Assembly: GCA_038213835.1 (NCBI GenBank) | Contig: JBBQSN010000018.1 | Span: 1 to 28,317 of the forward strand | DNA: 28,317 bases | Origin: JBBQSN01 sp038213835 | GTDB taxonomy: Bacteria; Actinomycetota; Actinomycetes; Actinomycetales; CAWJMD01 | Direction: 5' to 3' | In this document: in pieces, positions 13,454-21,498 of the stretch | Layout: the number at the start of each line of letters is the position of its first letter | How positions within the stretch are numbered: the stretch's first letter is position 1 | Position numbers and translations under genes: made by a program | Notes under the pieces: generated by a model | Told to the model about the DNA's origin: nothing | Seen by the model: only the letters and a program-made list of their open reading frames with translations | Database searches by the model: none

Positions 13454-14929
13454 ATGACGCAGGACACCTCCCTCCCGCAGCCGTACTCGTACACCCGCCG
13501 GCCGCTGGTCGAGCCGGACTGGACCCGGATCCCCGGCTGGAAGGACGTCACCGCGGCCGAGTGGGGCAGCGCCCAGTGGCAGCGTGTCCACTGCGTCAAG
13601 AACGTCAAGCAGCTGCGCGAGCTCTACGGCGACCTGCTCACCGAGGAGCTCTACGCCGACGTGGAGCGCGACCAGACCGAGCGGGCGACGATGTCGATGC
13701 TCGTGCCGCCGCAGATGCTCAACACGATGGTGCCGGCCACCGACGGCGCGATGCCCGCTGCCGGCGAGGACTTCACCGCCGCGTTCCGGGCCGACCCGGT
13801 GCGGCACTACATGCTCCCGGTGTTCAGCGACCGGCGCACGGACTGGCCGAGCCACCCGTTCGCGACCCGAGACAGCCTGCACGAGCACGACATGTGGGTG
13901 GCCGAGGGACTCACCCACCGCTACCCCACCAAGGTGCTCGCCGAGCTGCTCTCGACCTGCCCGCAGTACTGCGGCCACTGCACCCGGATGGACCTCGTCG
14001 GCAACTCCACGCCGCAGGTGCCCAAGCTCAAGTTCGAGCTGAAGCCGGTCGACCGGTACGGCGCGATGATCGACTACCTGCAGCGCACCCCGTCGGTGCG
14101 CGACGTCGTGGTCTCCGGCGGCGACGTGGCGAACATGCCGTGGAAGAACCTCGAGGCCTTCCTCGGACGCCTGCTCGAGATCGAGAACATCCGCGACATC
14201 CGGCTCGCCACCAAGGCGCTGATGGGTCTGCCGCAGCACTGGTCGCAGCCCGACGTCGTCGAGGGCATGACCCGGGTCGCCCGCACGGCCCGCGACCGCG
14301 GCGTCAACCTCGCGATCCACACCCACGTCAACAACGCCCAGTCGGTGACGCCGGCGGTCGCCGAGGCCACCCGCGCGATGCTCGAGGCAGGCGTGCGTGA
14401 CGTGCGCAACCAGGGCGTGCTCATGCGCGGCGTGAACGACTCCCCCGAGCAGCTGCTCGACCTCTGCTTCGCGCTGCAGGACGAGGCCTCGATCACGCCG
14501 TACTACTTCTACATGTGCGACATGATCCCGTTCAGCGAGCACTGGCGGATGTCGCTGGCCGAGGCGCAGCACCTGCAGCACGCGCTGATGGGGTACCTGC
14601 CCGGCTTCGCGACCCCGCGGATCGTCTGCGACGTCCCGTTCGTCGGGAAGCGCTGGGTGCACCAGGTGCACAGCTACGACACCGAGCACGGCATCTCCTA
14701 CTGGACGAAGAACTACCGCACCTCGATCGAGGCCGAGGACGCCGAGGCGCTCAACCGCGAGTACGTCTACTACGACCCGATCTACACGCTGCCCGAGTCC
14801 GGCCAGGACTGGTGGCGCGAGCACGGCGACACCGAGCAGTCGCTGGCCGACGCCGTGACGCGGGCGGCCGCGAGCCGGCAGCTGGCCGCCGAGCAGGTGG
14901 CGGCCGAGAGCCACGCCGTCCACGCCTGA
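13454..14929 (+). CDS. kamA: L-lysine 2,3-aminomutase, radical SAM enzyme
   Basis: A 491-aa member of the KamA family. The radical SAM cluster motif CxxxCxxC is Cys169-Pro-Gln-Tyr-Cys173-Gly-His-Cys176. RDVVVSGGDVANMP and IHTHVNNAQSVTP are typical of the TIM-barrel core. The PLP lysine is probably Lys399 in VPFVGKRWVHQ, where clostridial KamA has a glycine-rich loop. The enzyme interconverts L-lysine and L-beta-lysine. Location next to kdd argues for lysine catabolism, though beta-lysine as osmolyte or antibiotic precursor is possible. The start at 13454 has no Shine-Dalgarno but a TANNNT box seven bases upstream. The N-terminal segment (PYSYTRRPLVEPDWTRIPGW) is intact, so the protein is full length. 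Confidence 0.93.
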   Translation: MTQDTSLPQPYSYTRRPLVEPDWTRIPGWKDVTAAEWGSAQWQRVHCVKNVKQLRELYGDLLTEELYADVERDQTERATMSMLVPPQMLNTMVPATDGAMPAAGEDFTAAFRADPVRHYMLPVFSDRRTDWPSHPFATRDSLHEHDMWVAEGLTHRYPTKVLAELLSTCPQYCGHCTRMDLVGNSTPQVPKLKFELKPVDRYGAMIDYLQRTPSVRDVVVSGGDVANMPWKNLEAFLGRLLEIENIRDIRLATKALMGLPQHWSQPDVVEGMTRVARTARDRGVNLAIHTHVNNAQSVTPAVAEATRAMLEAGVRDVRNQGVLMRGVNDSPEQLLDLCFALQDEASITPYYFYMCDMIPFSEHWRMSLAEAQHLQHALMGYLPGFATPRIVCDVPFVGKRWVHQVHSYDTEHGISYWTKNYRTSIEAEDAEALNREYVYYDPIYTLPESGQDWWREHGDTEQSLADAVTRAAASRQLAAEQVAAESHAVHA

Positions 14930-14946
14930 GGGGCGCCGGCAGCCCC
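14930..14946. terminator. candidate bidirectional terminator between kamA and the Lrp gene
   Basis: GGGGC (14930-14934), loop GCCGGCA, GCCCC (14942-14946), immediately after the kamA stop and just beyond the stop of the convergent gene. No T-run on either side, as is common in high-GC genomes. Confidence 0.45.
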
Positions 14947-14950
14947 GCGC

Positions 14951-15391
14951 TCAGAGGCTGGCGGGGCGTCCTTCGTAGGGGGTGGAGAGCACGACCGTGG
15001 TGCGGGTCGAGACGTTCGCCACCGAGCGCAGCCGGCTGAGCAGCACCTCGAGCGCGGAGGGGCTCGGTACCCGCACCTTGAGGATGTACGACTCCTCCCC
15101 CGCGACGGAGTAGCAGGCCTCGATCTCATCGACCGACTCCAACCGCTGGGGGACGTCGTCGGGCGCCGACCGGTCGAACGGTGTGACCGAGATGAACGCG
15201 GTGAGCGGCAGACCAAGCTTCTCGTGGTCGACCACCGCCGCGTACCCGGTGATGACGCCGCGCTCCTCCAGCCGCCGGACCCGCTGGTGCACCGCCGACG
15301 TCGACAGACCCGTGGCGCGCGCCAGGTCCGTATAGCTCATCCGGCCGTCCGCGCTCAGCAGCCGGACGATCGCCCGGTCGGTGTCCTCCAT
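14951..15391 (-). CDS. Lrp/AsnC-family transcriptional regulator
   Basis: A 146-aa protein. The N-terminal winged helix-turn-helix runs DRAIVRLLSADGRMSYTDLA to VHQRVRRLEERGVITGY (about 5-50). The C-terminal RAM/effector domain follows (LTAFISVTPF, CYSVAGEESYILKVRV, to residue 140). Such proteins respond to amino acids and bind palindromic sites as octamers. It converges on kamA with 21 bases between the stops, so lysine or beta-lysine is the likely effector; this is inferred from position only. The start at 15391 is preceded by TAGTCT and seven bases, a leaderless arrangement. Confidence 0.92.
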   Translation of the reverse strand: MEDTDRAIVRLLSADGRMSYTDLARATGLSTSAVHQRVRRLEERGVITGYAAVVDHEKLGLPLTAFISVTPFDRSAPDDVPQRLESVDEIEACYSVAGEESYILKVRVPSPSALEVLLSRLRSVANVSTRTTVVLSTPYEGRPASL

Positions 15392-15398
15392 GCGCGGC

Positions 15399-15404
15399 AG
15401 ACTA
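15399..15404 (-). promoter_or_regulatory. -10 box of the Lrp/AsnC gene (leaderless)
   Basis: TAGTCT on the minus strand, seven bases before the ATG at 15391. No Shine-Dalgarno is present. Confidence 0.5.
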
Positions 15405-15583
15405 TCCGCCGGAGTGCGTCCGACAGGCGGTCCTGCCGTCCAGCGGGTGGGACGGCCCCCGTCACCCTCGGCGGGGGTCCGAGACCCCTCTGCAGCGCTC
15501 CGTCACCGGTCCTGCTCGCACAGCGCGGAACCGCCGTCCGGCGGATGCCCGCGTCGCGACCGGCCCTCTGGCACGCTGACGCC

Positions 15584-16558
15584 ATGCCCACGCGCACCGA
15601 CCGCCTGATGCTGCTCGACTCCGCGTCGCTGTACTTCCGCGCGTTCTACGGGGTGCCTGACACGATGACCTCGCCGCAGGGAGAGCCGGTCAACGCGATC
15701 CGCGGCTTCCTGGACATGATCGCCACGCTGGTCGAGACCTACGAGCCCACCCGGCTGGTGGCGTGCTGGGACGACGACTGGCGTCCGGCCTGGAGGGTCG
15801 ACCTGATGCCGTCGTACAAGACGCACCGGCTGGCCGGCGAGGCCGTGCCCGGGGCCGGCGAAGCGAACCCGCTCGACGTCGTCGTGGCCGAGGAGTCGCC
15901 CGACGCACTGACGCCGCAGGTGCCGGTGATCGCCGAGGCGCTGACGGCGTTCGGCATCGCACGCGTCGGGGCGCCTCGGTGCGAGGCCGACGACGTGATC
16001 GGCACGCTGACGACGCGCGCCCCGAAGGGCACCGAGGTCGACGTCGTCACCGGTGACCGCGACCTGTTCCAGTTGGTCGACGACGAGCGCCGGGTGCGAG
16101 TGCTCTACACGGCCAAGGGGATCCGCAACATGCAGCTGATCGACCAGGCCGACCTGAGGGAACGCTACGGCGTCGGGACCGGCGACCAGTACGCGGCGCT
16201 GGCGACGATGCGCGGCGACAGCAGCGACGGCATCCCCGGCGTGCCCGGTATCGGCGAGAAGGGCGCGGCGACGCTGCTGGCGAGGTTCGGTTCGCTGGAC
16301 GGCATCCTGGCTGCGGTGGCCGACCCGTCCTCCGGGCTCACCACGGCACAGCGAGCCAGGTTCGAGGCCGCGACCGACTACCTCGAGGTGGCACCGACCG
16401 TGGTGAAGGTGCTGCGCGACGCCGACCTGCCCGAGCACGACGACACGATGCCGGCCACGCCGCACGACCCCGCGACGCTCGACGCCCTGGCCGAGCGCTG
16501 GGGCATCGGCACCAGCATCGACCGGGTCGTCGTGGCCATGGCGGCTCGCGCCGGTTGA
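15584..16558 (+). CDS. 5'-3' exonuclease (FEN/PolA N-terminal type)
   Basis: A 324-aa stand-alone relative of the 5' nuclease domain of DNA polymerase I. The N-terminal metal-site strand reads RLMLLDSASLYFRAFYGVP. Acidic residues follow in VACWDDDW, CEADDVIGTL and VVTGDRDLFQLV. The helix-3-turn-helix DNA-binding motif is GDSSDGIPGVPGIGEKGAATLL (about 205-226). It should remove 5' flaps or RNA primers on the lagging strand or in repair. ATG 15584 gives MPTRTDRLML; an internal ATG at the RLMLL segment is possible but would trim the first strand. No Shine-Dalgarno is seen. The stop lies 13 bases from that of the convergent pirin gene. Confidence 0.92.
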   Translation: MPTRTDRLMLLDSASLYFRAFYGVPDTMTSPQGEPVNAIRGFLDMIATLVETYEPTRLVACWDDDWRPAWRVDLMPSYKTHRLAGEAVPGAGEANPLDVVVAEESPDALTPQVPVIAEALTAFGIARVGAPRCEADDVIGTLTTRAPKGTEVDVVTGDRDLFQLVDDERRVRVLYTAKGIRNMQLIDQADLRERYGVGTGDQYAALATMRGDSSDGIPGVPGIGEKGAATLLARFGSLDGILAAVADPSSGLTTAQRARFEAATDYLEVAPTVVKVLRDADLPEHDDTMPATPHDPATLDALAERWGIGTSIDRVVVAMAARAG

Positions 16559-16571
16559 CCCGCCCTGCCGG

Positions 16572-17582
16572 TCAGGTGCGGCCGCGGGACCGTAGCCGGC
16601 CAGCCGGCATCGTCGGTGCCTGGATCCGGTCTGCGCTCGCCCCGCGGACGGTGCCGAAGCGCGGCGCGTGCGCGTTCCACAGCGCCCGGGCAGAGACGAC
16701 CTGGTCGTGGCTGCGACCGACGAGGTTCCACCAGATCACGATCTCCTCGTCGAACGGCAGCCCGCCCAGCAGCAGGAAGCGGGCGCCGGGGCCGGACCGC
16801 ACCTCGACGCCATCCCGACCGTGCCCGAGGTAGACCAGCTCGTCGGCGGTCAGCGGCTCGCCGTCCGACGTCGCCTCGCCGTCGAGCAGCAGGACGGCGT
16901 ACTCGAACGGGCGCTTGAGCGGGAGCCAGGCGGTGGCGTCCCTGCCCGCCCCCCGCTCGACCGTGAGCACCGCACCGACGAGCGGGGTGTGGGTGGTGGC
17001 GGGGGAGCTGACGCCGGCCAGGTTGCCCATCAGCACCTGCGCGGTCATGCCGGGGAGCCGCAGCACCGGCAGCGCCTCGTGGTGCTCGAACGCCGGCTCG
17101 TGGTCGCGGGCGCCGTCGGGGAGGGCGACCCACAGCTGCAGCCCGTGCAGCCGCGGCGGCCGGTCCGGCGGCGACTCCTCCGCGTGGCTGATGCCCCGGC
17201 CCGCGGTCATCAGGTTGAGCTGACCGGGGACGATGCTCTGCCGGCTGCCGAGCGAGTCGACGTGCAGCACCTCACCGTCGAGCAGCCAGGTCACGGTCTG
17301 CAGCCCGGTGTGGGGGTGCGGACCGATCAGCATGCCCTCGCCACCGGTCACGTCGTCCGGGCCGAAGTGGTCGACGAAGCACCAGGCGCCGACCATCCGG
17401 CGGCCCTTGGTGGGCAGGTAGCGCCGCACCCGCATGCCCTGCCGGGGTGCGACGTCGGTGGGCGCCAGCCGCGTGGTCAGCTGGACGTCACGCCCCGGCA
17501 GCCGGTCGAAGGCCTCGGCGTCGGCCGGGTCGTTCGCCGCGCCGCACTCCGTCACCGTCGGCCTGCACTGGAGATCGCTCAC
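16572..17582 (-). CDS. pirin family protein
   Basis: A 336-aa bicupin. The N-terminal cupin has the Fe(II) ligands of pirin: the HPHTGL motif (two His), then His and Glu in GRGISHAEESP. The C-terminal half (PLKRPFEYAVLLLDGEA, RFLLLGGLPFDEEIVIWWN) matches the Pirin_C domain. Bacterial pirins include quercetin 2,3-dioxygenases and a regulator of pyruvate dehydrogenase; no specific role follows from this sequence. The GTG at 17582 overlaps the stop of the 21-codon leader ORF (GTGA) and has GCGAGG upstream. The reading frame extends about 15 codons upstream of this GTG through the leader element, but the start shown matches the arrangement at the helicase gene near 2750. Confidence 0.9.
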   Translation of the reverse strand: MSDLQCRPTVTECGAANDPADAEAFDRLPGRDVQLTTRLAPTDVAPRQGMRVRRYLPTKGRRMVGAWCFVDHFGPDDVTGGEGMLIGPHPHTGLQTVTWLLDGEVLHVDSLGSRQSIVPGQLNLMTAGRGISHAEESPPDRPPRLHGLQLWVALPDGARDHEPAFEHHEALPVLRLPGMTAQVLMGNLAGVSSPATTHTPLVGAVLTVERGAGRDATAWLPLKRPFEYAVLLLDGEATSDGEPLTADELVYLGHGRDGVEVRSGPGARFLLLGGLPFDEEIVIWWNLVGRSHDQVVSARALWNAHAPRFGTVRGASADRIQAPTMPAGRLRSRGRT

Positions 17583-17644
17583 GCCTCGCCCCTCGCCGTG
17601 GCGTGCGCGCAGTGCCGGATGACCCACTCGCTCCGCTCGCTCAT
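17579..17644 (-). CDS. 21-codon leader-like ORF (SERSE element, copy B)
   Basis: An ATG-started ORF of exactly 21 codons, starting MSERSEW and ending ATARGEA. It has the same length and end structure as copy A at 2747-2812, and 13 of 21 residues are identical. Its TGA overlaps the pirin GTG (GTGA). GCGAGG, which serves as the pirin ribosome site, is part of the conserved 3' block. GGAGG lies 12 bases before the ATG, further than usual. Unlike copy A it does not overlap an upstream gene; helY ends 66 bases away. Confidence 0.5.
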   Translation of the reverse strand: MSERSEWVIRHCAHATARGEA

Positions 17645-17710
17645 GACGTGCTCACGCCTCCACTGTCCCACCCGCCGGTCGGCCGGGGAGACAGGATCGC
17701 ACCACCCGTC

Positions 17711-20539
17711 TCAGCGCGGCCCGCTCCAGGCCAGGACACCGCGGTCGAGGGCATGGAGCGCGGCCCGGGCGGACGCCGCCACCTGGGCGTCCCGGGCCGG
17801 CGCACCCGGGGTGCCGCTGGCCTGCGCGATCTGGCCGAGCAGGTCGATCGCCTGCCTCGTCCACCGGACGAAGTCCCCGGGGGTGAGGTCGCCGTCCTCG
17901 AGCACCTCGTCGAGGTCGTGACCGCGCGCCCACCGGTGGATCGGCACCGTCAGGCCGAGGTCGGGGGCGCCGGTCATGTCCAGGCGGTGCGCCGCCTCGA
18001 CGTCCTGCAGCCGCGACCACACCTGCACCGTGCGGTCCAGCGCCTCGTTCACGCGGCCACCCGGCAGCGGGGCCCCGGGCCCGCTCTCCTCGCGTCGCGC
18101 CTCGTAGACGACGGCGGAGGCGACCGCTGCCATTCCCGGCCCGTCCAGCCCTGCCCAGACGCCCTCGCGCAGGCACTCGGCCACCAGCAGGTCCTTCTCG
18201 GTGTAGACCCGACGCAGCCGCTGGCCCGCGTCGGTGAGCTGCACCCCGCCCGGGCGCGTGCCGCCGCGCTCGAGGTAGCCGAGCTCGAGCAGCAGGTCGC
18301 AGACCCGGTCGAAGGTCCGCGCGATGGTGCCGGTGCGTCCCGAGATCCGGTGCGCCAGGCTCGCGCGCTCCTTGCTGAGCCGCTGGTGCCGCTCGGCCCA
18401 GCGGGCGTGGTCCTCGCGGTGCGGGCAGCGGTGGCACGGGTGCGCCTTCATCGTCTGGCGCAGCGAGGCCACCTGGGCGGCGAAGTCCGAGGGGACGCTC
18501 TCTCGCACCCGTTCCGGCCGCGGCGGGCTGTCGGCCAGCCGCCCCTCGGTCAGGGCGTTGCGCAGCGACGAGGCGAGGTCGCGCCGCGAGGCCGGGTTCC
18601 GCGCGTTGAAGCCCTTCGGGATCCGCACCGTCGTGACGGCGCGCACCTCGTCCGCGACGTCGTGCAGGGCGAGCCGGCGGACCTGCCGGTCCAGGCCGAT
18701 CACGGTGGGACGCGGGCCGTCCATACCGCCCGCGGTGCCGGGGTCGACCACCACGGCGTAGCCGGAGCGCCGTCCGGACGGGACCAGGATGACGTCGCCG
18801 GGCCGCAGCCGCTCCAGCGACGACAGCGCGCGCGACCGTTGCCGCCGCGAGCTCTCGCGCGAGGTGTCCTTCTCCAGGTCGGCGATCCGGCGCCGCAGCG
18901 CCATGTACTGATCGACGTCCCCCAGGTGGCAGGTCATCGACTCGCGGTACCCGGCCAGCGCCTCGTCCTGGTCGCGCACCTGGCGGGCCAGCCCCACCAC
19001 GCCGCGGTCGGCCTGGAACTGGGCGAACGAGGTCTCCAGGATCTCCCGTGCGGCGTCGCGCCCGACCTGGGCGACCAGGTTGACGGCCATGTTGTACGTG
19101 GGCCGGAAGCTGGAGCGCAGCGGGTAGGTGCGCGCAGAGGCCAGGCCACCGACCTGCTCGGCGTCGAGCGAGGAGTCCCAGACCACGACGGCGTGGCCCT
19201 CGATGTCGATGCCGCGGCGGCCCGCGCGACCGGTGAGCTGGGTGTACTCCCCCGGGGTGACCGGCACGTGCGCCTCGCCGTTGAACTTCACCAGCTTCTC
19301 CAGCACCACCGTTCGGGCCGGCATGTTGATGCCGAGAGCCAGTGTCTCCGTAGCGAAGACGGCCTTCACGAGGCCACGGGTGAACAGTTCCTCCACGACC
19401 TCCTTGAACGCGGGGAGCATGCCGGCGTGGTGCGCGGCCAGACCGCGCTGCAGCCCCTCGGACCACTCCTGGTATCCGAGCGTGACCAGGTCGCGGTCAG
19501 GGATCTGCGCCACCCCGCGCTCGACGACCGCCCGGATCTCGGTCCGCTCCTCACGCGTGGTGAGCCGCACCCCGGACGCCAGGCACTGGCGCACCGCACC
19601 GTCGCAGCCCGCCCGGCTGAAGATGAAGGTGATGGCCGGCAGCAGCCCCTGGCTGTCGAGCCGCTCGACGATCTGTGCCCGCGACGGGCCACGGAAGCCG
19701 CGATGGTGCCGGAAGCCACGGTCCCCGCCTCCGCCGCTGCTCCCGGCCGGGCCGCGGTCGCCGCCACGGCCGTGCGGACGTCCCCGGTGTCGCTGGTCGC
19801 GTCCTCGGAACGGGACGGTCTCGCGCTGCAGGCGTCGCAGCTCGGGGTTGACCACGCCCCGACCCGCCTCGTCCTCGACGAACAGGTCGAGCAGCCGCGC
19901 ACCGCCGCCGCCGGCGTCGGACCCGGTGATGACGTGCTGCCACAGCGGCACCGGGCGGTGCTCGGAGACGACCACCCGGGTGTCACCGCGCACGGTGTCG
20001 AGCCAGGCGCCGAACTCCTCGGCGTTGGACACCGTGGCCGAGAGCGAGGCGACCTGCACGTGCTCGGGCAGGTGGATGATCACCTCCTCCCACACCGGTC
20101 CGCGGAACCGGTCGGCGAGGTAGTGCACCTCGTCCATCACGACGTAGGCGAGGCCGGTGAGCGTCGGGGAGTCGGCGTAGAGCATGTTCCGCAGCACCTC
20201 GGTGGTCATCACGACCACGGGTGCCTCGCCGTTCAGCGAGGTGTCGCCGGTGAGCAGGCCGACCGAGGCGGCCCCGTAGCGGGCCACCAGGTCGTTGTAC
20301 TTCTGGTTGCTGAGCGCCTTGATCGGCGTGGTGTAGAAGGCCTTGCGCCCGCTCGCCAGGGCCAGGTGCACGGCGAACTCGCCGACCACGGTCTTGCCCG
20401 CGCCGGTCGGCGCCGCCACGAGCACCCCGTGCCCCTGCTCGAGCGCCGCGCACGCCTCGACCTGGAACGGGTCCAGCTCGAACCCCACCTGCTCGGTGAA
20501 GCGCTCGAGCTCGCTGAACCGGTCGAGCTCGCTGGCCAT
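17711..20539 (-). CDS. helY: Ski2/Mtr4-like DEAD/DEAH-box RNA helicase HelY
   Basis: A 942-aa helicase. Motifs: Walker A AAPTGAGKT (42-50), TTPIKALSNQKY (70-81), DEVH (136-139), SLSATVSN, FATETLALGINMPARTV, and QLTGRAGRRGID. The C-terminal half carries the DSHCT-type region ending HDLDEVLEDGDLTPGDFVRW. Residues about 245-286 are an Arg/Gly-rich insertion (RGRPHGRGGDRG and similar) between the two RecA domains. A CHRCPH pair of cysteines lies near residue 700. HelY homologues unwind RNA, and a role in RNA decay is inferred from Ski2/Mtr4. The ATG at 20539 is preceded by TAGATT and six bases, so it has its own leaderless promoter as well as possible read-through from the lipid-kinase gene. Confidence 0.94.
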   Translation of the reverse strand: MASELDRFSELERFTEQVGFELDPFQVEACAALEQGHGVLVAAPTGAGKTVVGEFAVHLALASGRKAFYTTPIKALSNQKYNDLVARYGAASVGLLTGDTSLNGEAPVVVMTTEVLRNMLYADSPTLTGLAYVVMDEVHYLADRFRGPVWEEVIIHLPEHVQVASLSATVSNAEEFGAWLDTVRGDTRVVVSEHRPVPLWQHVITGSDAGGGGARLLDLFVEDEAGRGVVNPELRRLQRETVPFRGRDQRHRGRPHGRGGDRGPAGSSGGGGDRGFRHHRGFRGPSRAQIVERLDSQGLLPAITFIFSRAGCDGAVRQCLASGVRLTTREERTEIRAVVERGVAQIPDRDLVTLGYQEWSEGLQRGLAAHHAGMLPAFKEVVEELFTRGLVKAVFATETLALGINMPARTVVLEKLVKFNGEAHVPVTPGEYTQLTGRAGRRGIDIEGHAVVVWDSSLDAEQVGGLASARTYPLRSSFRPTYNMAVNLVAQVGRDAAREILETSFAQFQADRGVVGLARQVRDQDEALAGYRESMTCHLGDVDQYMALRRRIADLEKDTSRESSRRQRSRALSSLERLRPGDVILVPSGRRSGYAVVVDPGTAGGMDGPRPTVIGLDRQVRRLALHDVADEVRAVTTVRIPKGFNARNPASRRDLASSLRNALTEGRLADSPPRPERVRESVPSDFAAQVASLRQTMKAHPCHRCPHREDHARWAERHQRLSKERASLAHRISGRTGTIARTFDRVCDLLLELGYLERGGTRPGGVQLTDAGQRLRRVYTEKDLLVAECLREGVWAGLDGPGMAAVASAVVYEARREESGPGAPLPGGRVNEALDRTVQVWSRLQDVEAAHRLDMTGAPDLGLTVPIHRWARGHDLDEVLEDGDLTPGDFVRWTRQAIDLLGQIAQASGTPGAPARDAQVAASARAALHALDRGVLAWSGPR

Positions 20540-20545
20540 GCAGCG

Positions 20546-20551
20546 AATCTA
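20546..20551 (-). promoter_or_regulatory. -10 box of helY (leaderless)
   Basis: TAGATT on the minus strand, six bases before the ATG at 20539, in the 46-base gap after the lipid kinase gene. Confidence 0.5.
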
Positions 20552-20585
20552 GGCCAGCCCGCCCGGGCGGGCGCGGGCGGCTCGC

Positions 20586-21485
20586 TCAGCACAGCACGCG
20601 GACGGCCCCCGGGACGGCCTCGCAGTCCAGCGGGACGGGGCCGATCCGCTCGCCGTCGGCGTACACCGCCAGCGGCCGGTCGGGCACCTCCACGCGCACC
20701 GTGCGGGCCCGACGGATCGTCACGGCCGGGTGGTGCACGTGCTCGCCGGTGTAGACGGTCGGGAAGACCCGCAGGAACTGCGCGGTCGAGACCGGGCCGA
20801 GCACCACGACGTCGAGCAGGCCGTCGTCCATCGAGGCGTCGGGGGCGATCCGCATACCGCCGCCGAAGGAGGACCCGTTGGCCACCGAGACGAGCATGCC
20901 GCGCAGCTCCTCGACCTCGCCGTCGAGCTCGAGCCGGTACCGCACCGCACGGAACACCGGCAGCTCGCGCGCGATCGCCAGGTTGTAGCGCACCGGCCCC
21001 TTCGGCCAGCGCCAGCGGTTCGCCCGCTCGTTGACGAGGGCGTCGAAGCCGGCTGACAGGACGCCGAGGAACCACCGCTCGGTGCCGTCGGCGGCGCGCG
21101 CCCGGCCGGCGTCGACGGTGCGCACCTCGCCGGCCTCCAGGTGTTCGAGCACGCGGTCGGCGGAGCCCACCGGATCGCGCGGGGTGAGCCCGAGGAAGCG
21201 GGCGATGTCGTTGCCGGTGCCCGCCGGCACGATCCCGAGCGGGACGTCGGTCCCGGCCACGGCGTTCACCCCGAGGTGCACCGCGCCGTCGCCGCCGATG
21301 ACGACGAGGGCGTCGACCCCGCCCTGCACGGCACGGACGGCCTCCTCGCGGGCGGCCTGCGCCGTGGGAGCGCTGATGTCCAGCACGGTGGCCCCGGAGC
21401 GCGTGAGGCGGTGCAGTGCCGGCGCCGCCGCGGTCCGGCCGTACCCCTTGCCGCTGGTGGGGTTCGCGACCACGGCGATCCTCAC
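20586..21485 (-). CDS. diacylglycerol kinase-like lipid kinase
   Basis: A 299-aa protein of the DagK/YegS/sphingosine kinase family. The nucleotide site runs AVVANPTSGKGYGR, then LVVIGGDGAVHLGVNAV and GIVPAGTGNDIARFLG. The C-terminal beta domain has GGGMRIAPDASMDDGLLDVV and ends with the DGE..GPVPL segment. It phosphorylates a lipid alcohol, most likely diacylglycerol; in actinobacteria relatives also act in phosphatidylinositol mannoside metabolism. The GTG at 21485 gives the usual VRIAVVANP start and has GAGGAG nine bases ahead, partly within the tatC stop region (13 bases separate the genes), so it is cotranscribed with tatC. Confidence 0.93.
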   Translation of the reverse strand: MRIAVVANPTSGKGYGRTAAAPALHRLTRSGATVLDISAPTAQAAREEAVRAVQGGVDALVVIGGDGAVHLGVNAVAGTDVPLGIVPAGTGNDIARFLGLTPRDPVGSADRVLEHLEAGEVRTVDAGRARAADGTERWFLGVLSAGFDALVNERANRWRWPKGPVRYNLAIARELPVFRAVRYRLELDGEVEELRGMLVSVANGSSFGGGMRIAPDASMDDGLLDVVVLGPVSTAQFLRVFPTVYTGEHVHHPAVTIRRARTVRVEVPDRPLAVYADGERIGPVPLDCEAVPGAVRVLC

Positions 21486-21498
21486 GGCCGCGGGCTCC

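Noticed and set aside
15508..15524. CCTGCTCGCACAG as a third copy of the 87-base repeat
   Set aside because: Match is limited to about 11-13 bases; no inner hairpin or second half follows.
17447..21034. A 1195-codon plus-strand open frame opposite helY and the lipid kinase
   Set aside because: Stop-free only because of GC bias; low-complexity Arg/Gly/His content and it spans several real genes and gaps on the other strand.
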